A DNA stretch of 64,000 nt from Actinernus sp. WN-2022 (lineage: Eukaryota > Cnidaria > Anthozoa > Actiniaria > Actinernidae): NCBI GenBank assembly GCA_030867875.1, contig JAOWCC010001501.1:19249524-19313523 (forward strand). Reading direction: 5' to 3'. The position numbers were made by a program, and so were the translations under genes. Shown one piece after another: positions 57,604-64,000 of this stretch. How positions within the stretch are numbered: position 1 is the first letter of the stretch; every line of letters starts with the position of its first letter. The notes below the pieces were generated by a model that did not search any database, was not told the origin of the DNA, and saw only the letters and a list, made by a program, of their open reading frames with translations.

Positions 57604-59469
57604 GTAAACTGAACACGTTGGAATGTCTTACTTGTTCAAAGAGATGAGAATTTCGCCTCTTTTCTGTCAATTCGGCTGAAAACAGGTAACATTGTAATGT
57701 CCTTTAGCTGTTTCATCGTTTGTTAGTTAAAGCGCACTTGGTTCCACGCACTTATTTGAAGGTTTTTAAAGGTGAGAAATGAAGGTGTTCCTGAAACTCA
57801 TAGTCATACGTAGCATGCTGAACAAGTACTGGATTATCATATCATTTCGCGCCCAAACCTGAACACTTGGCAACTGAGTCTTAGCAAAAGAAAATTGGCG
57901 GAATGAAGCCTACATAACACAAAATAAAGCGTCGGTTTACTTAATTTCTAAGTAGCTAGGTTTTGGCTTCAAAAATAGTTTTCCCAAGGTCTTGTCAGTC
58001 GATTTACATTTCATCAACAAATGACATCAAATTCTTGTATTCCTTAAAAACCGTTTCTCGAAATTTAAGAATTCCAATCTTTTCCTGTAGAATGTATCCG
58101 CTTGAATATTCTATGCGATGTTTTAGAGTAATAAAATTAGCGTTGACCAGCGTTGGTCAGCTATAAAATATTATTTGGGCTCATTATTAAATACTGTCAT
58201 GTCATGATATTTCGGTCAAGCCCAAGCAAGGACTAGGATCAAATATTCTCACCATGATTCCATGAAACTAAAATGAAGGATATTTAAAAACATGGCAGTG
58301 ATTATCAAGGGTGGAAGTCAAGTCGTTTTGAGAAGAATACATACAAAAACACAGGGGGAATTCAAAATTTTATTTTCACCGAGCTCATAAAGTTTATCAT
58401 CATGATATTCTGATATTTTCGTCTCGGGAAAGTACGAAATCCCATTCTTTTTTGTCGTACAGTCCATATGAAAGGCCTACTCACTGTTGTGAAATACAAA
58501 ACGCTCTTTTATCTAAATGTTTAGTTCGGAGGTGTTTTCAATTTGCTATAATAAATATTTAATCGAGTGAAATTTTCACTTCAGTCGGTCTCGTCACACA
58601 ATTAAGACAGCTGCCTGAGAATAAAACCAAAGATTTATTTACATTGCACAAACGGACAAACATCAGCTGATCTGAGGAACTCCTTATTTATGTAAAATGA
58701 AAATCAGAGCAATACCACCCTAATAATTTGCGTTGATGAGTATGTAAATAAGAACCATCCTTCTTTGTCATACGGTTTCTGATAGTAATTGCTTTGAACT
58801 GTTCATGGTCATCATGCTATAATTAATGTTTAGTAATTTGAACCTCATCAAAACAAAGAAATACAATTATTTGTTTTCGTTGGGATCATTGTTTATTTAT
58901 TCTTAGATGATCTCAAATACTTTGAATAATCATATTCATAAAGGTGTATTACCTGTTAAGGCATCAAGTATGCATGACTGTCTGTTTCATTTTTGCAATT
59001 ACAATGTAAACTGTAATCTATAGTATGTTAAAAAATTCACACCATTGTGGAAACATAGTAATGTAAATTATTGTAAATATATATATATATTAATTATGGA
59101 TGGGCAATTTTTTTTTATTTGGTCTCTTATTTACACCATACCGTCACCCCTTAAAAAGTTAATTTGCAAATCCACCTCACCTTTCACTGGGAGAATGGTA
59201 CTTTGTGACGTAAAACCAGGAATTGAATTTGGAATTTGACACTTATTTTGCATTTGCTTTGAGCTAAAATATTTGGGTCTTGGGAGTTTATGCAAAAATC
59301 AAAGACCTGAACATTTTAGCTCAAAACCGAAATCAAAATACTGTCAAATTCCTGATTCGATTCCCACTTGAAGAACAGAGATACTGTACAGGTAAGGGAC
59401 TGCAGATTGAATCATTCATCTTCAATTTATGGATACTCAGTCCATTAAAACAAATTAGCAAAACTAATA
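57604..59469. other. Inferred intron 1 of the ankyrin gene, nothing recognised
   Basis: AT-rich with a (TA)n run at about 59077-59092. Confidence 0.35.
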
Positions 59470-59837
59470 GACCCTTCCACTGTTTTTTTGAACCTCAAAG
59501 TAAAGTTAGTCAAAATCCCAAATTTGAGAGTTCTATCTTGAACAGCAGCAAAGATACAGGCCCGCAAACTCGGAAAATTTCGGGAAATTTTACAGAAGTT
59601 TGTATGGAAATTTTAATTGGGGGGCAAGTTTGTGTCCCCCAGTCGAAATTTCCATACAAACGTCTGTAAAATTTCCCAAAATTTTCCAAGTTTGTGGGCC
59701 TGTATCTTTGCTCCTATTCAAGATATATAACTCAAATTTGGGATTTGGACTAACTTCGAGGTGCTCTTTTCAGCAGTATCGACGGTATTGCTGTTATACA
59801 TATATATATCAAAAGTTTTAAAAAACGTGGAAGGGTC
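59470..59837. mobile_element. 368-bp TA-flanked palindromic MITE
   Basis: GACCCTTCCAC / GTGGAAGGGTC ends with TA on both sides (59468-59469, 59838-59839). Inner arms are long (CAAAGATACAGGCCC... / GGGCCTGTATCTTTG and TTTGTATGGAAATTT / AAATTTCCATACAAA). The overlapping ORFs here come from the arms. Confidence 0.85.
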
Positions 59838-59984
59838 TATTATTGTGGCACATAATAAGAATATATAATATGTTACACAGTACAATAATTATTGGATCTG
59901 CATGAACATTCTTTGGTAGCTAGAAGGTACAGTGTAACAGTTGAGTACAACATACATTCTTACTCAGTGGTCAGAGTTACATTT

Positions 59985-60540
59985 GTGTCAATTACCGGTA
60001 TACAGCATCATAGTTTCTGGCTCGCAGTACAACAAGTTCTAGTTAAACATGATTTATTTTGGAAAAATGTAAATGAACTCGATGTTATTTTGGGGTTGGC
60101 AGAGCCAATTGAAGATTTCATTTTAATAAATCACATTATTCTGCTAACTAAATATTTTATTTACACCTGTAAGCTTAAAGACCAACTTCCAAGAATCAGT
60201 ATATTCATCAACAAACTAAGAACAGTCTTCACCATAGAACTAGTTATTGCTAGAGAAAAGGATAAACTTTCTTTTCATTATGAAAAATGGAGCAAGCTCC
60301 TAACTTGGCTCACTTAAATGAAATATAGTTCACCTCTGTTTTTTTCTTTGTTTTTTTGTTTTCCTGTGTGGCCTCATCAGCAGATCAGGTAGTGTCTTAA
60401 ATGTGCATGTTTTTAAAATAATATAAGTCAAGTCTGTATAAGTCTGTATTTGTTTGTTCCTGTCATAGTAGTTGTTACGTAATTTTGTAATCATTATCTT
60501 TCTACCAATAAAGATTATAAAAATAAAAATAAATAATAGT
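59985..60540 (+). mobile_element. LINE 3' end just before an ankyrin exon
   Basis: Reading gives FWLAVQQVLVKHD, then LGLAEPIEDFILINHIILLT-KYFIYTCK and FINKLRTVFTIELVIAREKD, a LINE C-terminal pattern (INHIILLTKYFIYTCK type), and a stop at 60315. The tail ends AAAAATAAAAATAAATAA at 60535, some 50 bp from the exon acceptor. Confidence 0.7.
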
Positions 60541-60588
60541 TTTCAGCATTAATTTTTCTATAAACTTTCATAATGGACTCCATTGCAG

Positions 60589-63156
60589 GCCACCACATGG
60601 CTGTGCCAGTATTCGCATATCCTGGAGAGTTATTACATCAAGCAGCAATCTTTGATCAGCGGGACTTCCTTAAGTCTCTCCTACAGTCAGGAGTTCAAGG
60701 CAATGCCAACAGCAAGGATCCCAGGGGCCTGACGGCAGTGCATACAGCTGCATTACATGACAGTACTCAGTGTCTTGAAGAACTGTTAATATGGAATGGT
60801 TAGTCTAGCTCTGGTTGTGGTTCAAGGCATGAAAAACATACTATTTATCAATTAGACTACAAGCTCAAAGTTTCTATTATACAACTCGAGTGTGGCTGTT
60901 GAGGAACTATCGGCTGATATAGTTGCCTGAGGAAATTCGATGTTCTTAAAACAAGTATAAGCCTGAGAATGATGTTCAAAGGCTTATAAAAATATATATG
61001 CTAGTTTGGAGAACATCAAATTTCCAAGGGAAACTGTCAGCCAATAATTCCAAGACAGACACTATTTGTCCTTATTGTTCATCATAAAATTGTCTTACAC
61101 TCTCAGTGCCAGGGTTTCACCTGATAGTTTGCATCTGTGGACAACAACTGTCACATCATGTGATTGCTTTTGGCCAATGAGTGCATGCCAAAATTTTGTG
61201 GTGAACTACATGTATATTGGCTGATAGTTGCATGACGAGGACCATACAGTACCACCTGAAATTATTGATGCATATGGATGCGGTCAAAGGTTTTACCATG
61301 GTAAAGCTGTGGCTAATTAACTTACCATGGTCGAAAGCTGTGGTAAAAAAGCGGTAAATGCATCAATAATTTCAGGTGGTACTGTTATAAGTTCCATAGA
61401 ATCTGAGAGTGAGTATAAGTCTAATAATATTGTTTTAGTAGAATCCAACTAGTTGTTCAATCTTAAACTGAGAAAACAGAAAACCTTTTTGTAATTTGAT
61501 GACTTGGCAGCCATTGTTTGCTTTAGAAAACTGGCTTTTTCGCTACTCACTATATATCTATCACAGAATAGAGTGAGTAGTGAGTAGCTTAGCCAATCAG
61601 ATTGCAGGATGCATTGGTGATAGAACACTAGTTGGTTTCTACTAAATAATTTATACTATTAAATTTCATGCATCTGTATGTTTGTATGTATATCATATGT
61701 GTGTTTGTTCCTGCAATCTGATTGGTTGAATAATGTCTTCCCTTCAGCAATTTGATTGGTCCAACAAACTCAAAACATCTGAATTCAAGCTTAAGCTGTG
61801 TTTCTTATCTCTTTTCTGAGGCCCAAAAATTCTCTTTAGACTGTACCTTACCCACTTTTTCTCTGCCATTTGGCTAGGTATTAATAAGATCTGGATGTTT
61901 GTGAAGTACTAAAACTTCTTGATAAAATATCTCTAACATTACAAAATCTAGCAGAAACAGTGTTTGAACCCTTAGAGGAAATTATGCCAGACCTTTGAAC
62001 TGTTAAAACTGTTGCGATGTTTGCACAAAGTCATGTTAAATGGGTTACCATGTTTCCTCTGGCATATGGCTGTCTCACCTAAGAAAATGTATTGAAATAT
62101 GTCATGGAATTGAACAAAATGAAAGTTCTGGCTAAGAGACATTTTCACAAGCATTTGGAATTCCATCCAGTCGTAAAATTCAATAATGTTTTCTTAGTTT
62201 GAAGGATCCCTTTACTTTAGGAAACCATAAAATATTAAATATATAAGTATTTTAATAGCTGCATGTCGAATGCTAAATAAATATATATATTTAGCAAGGC
62301 TAAAAGCAGAGCTCCCAATTATCTGAACTGAAGTAACGAACTGAAAAAAAACAATAAATTATATAAAGAAACCAAAGATAAAAACAGAAAAATAACTGGT
62401 AGAATAAAGGGAAATCAGCACAAAAGGTTGAGAAGAAAAAAGAAGTCAGATAAGTTTAACAGAAAATGAAAAAAACTTTGAGTGTGTGTGCTTGTTGTTT
62501 GAAATGACTTGCTCAGATTGTGTCAACAGTGCACGCAAACTAAAAACATTTCACTCAAATCACAGATAATAAATTGTCTGCATTTTCTCATTTTTTTAAG
62601 GCTTTCATTATAAAATATTAGCTAGAAATACAGGGAGGTCAAACATAGCATCAATTTACATAAAAACCCCTTGAAATGTTTTTGGACTTTGAGTTTTTGG
62701 GAATTTTATCAAAGAAAAATGTGGCATAAATTTACATAATTAATAATGCAATGCAATGACATATTTTGACTCCTAAGATAAAGATATAGGAAACCAGCAC
62801 CTGGTACATCATTTTTATGTCACATATTTTACGGTTTACGGTTCATGCACAGTTGTATAAATCCTTTGTTTATTTGGCGGACCACCAGATGTTAGACAAT
62901 GGTGGCCTTCCAGTTGAAGCAAAAGACTTGAACAACTGTGCATGAACCGTAAACTGGTCTATACAATGAAATGTTTTGAGTATCAAGCATTAAATCCTCC
63001 AGGAGAGGATTTTGGGAGTCCAATATTAATTGTCTCCCAAAATTCATGTTGTTGTCAGCATCCTATTTTGAAGTAGGCATATAAATCATGATTGCATGTA
63101 TTTCCAACTTTTTAGGGGATCCTAATGTTGTAACTGGAGAACAGGATAACCGTTCA
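60589..63156 (+). CDS. Ankyrin-repeat protein, partial at the right edge
   Basis: Two exons are clear: 60589-60798 (acceptor after CATTGCAG, donor GGTTAG) and 63116-63156 (acceptor TTTTTAG, donor GTAAGT). They join in phase 1 and the second ends in phase 0. The translation holds about two ankyrin repeats: GELLHQAAIFDQRDFLKSLL, a linker NANSKDPRG, then LTAVHTAALHDSTQCLEELL and GGDPNV. These match the helix-turn-helix plus hairpin pattern (G-TxLHxAA-x-G-xxxxxxLL-xxGAxxN); the usual TPLH is LLHQ in the first and AVHT in the second. Ankyrin repeats bind partner proteins; I cannot name the family from this little. The rest lies beyond 64000. A LINE 3' end with its A-rich tail stops about 50 bp before the first exon. 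Confidence 0.75.
60799..61246. other. Ankyrin gene intron, nothing recognised
   Basis: AT-rich intron with an ACATGTATAT run; no repeat was identified. Confidence 0.4.
61247..61384. mobile_element. 138-bp palindromic MITE
   Basis: CAGTACCACCTGAAATTATT-GATGCAT pairs perfectly with ATGCATC-AATAATTTCAGGTGGTACTG; TA is at the left flank and TTA at the right. The centre has TTACCATGGTAAAGC-type arms. Confidence 0.85.
61385..63115. other. Ankyrin gene intron
   Basis: AT-rich; holds one hairpin (62835-62953). The minus-strand ORF 61972-62166 has no family features. Confidence 0.4.
62835..62953. repeat. Foldback repeat, 22-bp perfect arms
   Basis: TTTACGGTTCATGCACAGTT and AACTGTGCATGAACCGTAAA (each two bases longer inward) enclose ~75 bp. 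Confidence 0.75.
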
Positions 63157-63722
63157 GTAAGTATTAAGTGTAATGATTAGACAAGACTGGTATTAATAGT
63201 TTCATGATAGAGATTTCAATGTTCTGATCAGCCAAGTAGTTTGACATGTCAAATAAGCCACTGGCTTCGACTTTACATTTATCTATTGTAAACAGAAAAA
63301 TGTATTGCTCAATAAATGTTCACATGTTCAAATGTTACTCATGGCATTGTGGTGAATATGTGATTCCTGCATGCAGCTAAAGTTTAACAACATATTTGCT
63401 CAAAGCACAAAGCATGCTAAACTCAGTCTTTGTAGGAATACAAAATATAAATTCATTTGTACTTGTATGTTCAAGTGTTTGATCATGTTCTTTTGTACAC
63501 ATGTTTGAATGATGTACTGCATTGCGAATCCAGAAAGAAAGACAAATTTAAAGTCAGTAGAACTTAGTCTCATTTTACGTTTCTCTGATATTCATCTCTC
63601 AAATTATACTAAAACAATTATAGTCTGCGACGTCACCTCAGTCTCAGTGACTATTGGTAAATATTTACCTTGACCGTGTCTCAGTAAATAGTTCACCAGT
63701 ATGCACTTCAAATTTGTATAGG

Positions 63723-63885
63723 AAATCATATGGCTTCGAGTGCAATTCGAGATAAATTTGAAAGAGTGAGTTTTCAAAGAGTGTCAAAATTGCACAAGCC
63801 CACAGCCTGCAGGGCGAGTGCAATTTGAGCTCTTTGAAAACTCTTCGAATTTATCCTGAATTGCACGAGAATACCATAATTATGA
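63723..63885. repeat. Foldback repeat
   Basis: ATATGGCTTCGAGTGCAATTCGAGATAAATTTGAAAGAG-type arm pairs with CTCTTCGAATTTATCCTGAATTGCACGAGAATACCATA; GAGTTTTCAAAGAG / CTCTTTGAAAACTC pairs inside. Confidence 0.65.
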
Positions 63886-64000
63886 TTTCATTTTAATCAT
63901 ATATACTCTACAAATTTACTTGAATCTTCGGACGATCTTCAGAAATATTGGAACAATTAAAGCACTGTTTATGAAGTAATGCTACAGCATCTGAAATGTT

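Noticed and set aside
59280..59821. ORFs at 59280-59669 and 59600-59821
   Set aside because: They lie mostly in the arms of the 368-bp palindromic MITE and mirror each other.

Overview
The window is a piece of an animal nuclear genome. It is AT-rich, with small coding exons scattered through long introns (canonical GT-AG borders, in-phase joins) and a dense load of short inverted-repeat transposons (MITEs), tRNA-derived SINEs, 3' ends of non-LTR retrotransposons (LINEs) and tandem repeats. The protein content, intron structure and repeat style fit an early-branching animal; an anthozoan cnidarian such as a stony coral is my best guess, but that is inference and not proven by the sequence. There is no bacterial or viral gene organisation, no CRISPR array and no convincing stand-alone RNA gene.

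Four genes can be supported. (1) A cytosolic-type acetyl-CoA acetyltransferase (ACAT2-like thiolase) on the minus strand, five exons from 13602 down to 3532; the exon(s) for the C-terminal catalytic part lie beyond the left edge. (2) SYF2, a spliceosome-associated factor, complete on the plus strand in seven exons from 13762 (or 13738) to 33109. These two start head to head, only about 135 bp apart, so they probably share a bidirectional promoter. (3) A complete minus-strand gene of seven coding exons, 49831 to 43629, encoding about 585 residues that I do not recognise. It is Pro/Gln/Ser-rich and acidic and ends in a basic, NLS-like tail, so it looks like a nuclear or transcription-related protein. 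It carries five perfect CArG boxes and a possible early intronic poly(A) site. (4) An ankyrin-repeat gene on the plus strand, partial at the right edge (exons 60589-60798 and 63116-63156, with a possible first exon at 57576-57603).

Layout. 1-3.5 kb: the 3' side of ACAT with a ~126-bp tandem array rich in CRE-like TGACGTCA. 3.5-13.6 kb: ACAT exons, with introns full of MITEs, a SINE and a LINE split by a MITE. 13.6-33.1 kb: SYF2; its intron 2 (6.8 kb) is almost wholly a stack of nested DNA elements, and intron 6 holds a 78/81-bp minisatellite. 34.5-39.95 kb: a near-identical tandem duplication of a ~2.7-kb unit, each copy with a SINE and a 52-bp satellite array. 40-43.6 kb: MITEs and a SINE fragment split by a hAT-like MITE. 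43.6-49.9 kb: the unrecognised gene. 50-57.5 kb: intergenic, with SINEs and LINE fragments. 57.5-64 kb: the ankyrin gene and its introns.

The genes do not form a pathway: one is sterol/acyl-CoA metabolism, one splicing, one probably regulatory, one of unknown ankyrin type. The most interesting items for follow-up are the 585-aa gene with its CArG clusters, the recent tandem duplication with its satellite, and the nested transposon stack with ORFs that may be captured host sequence.
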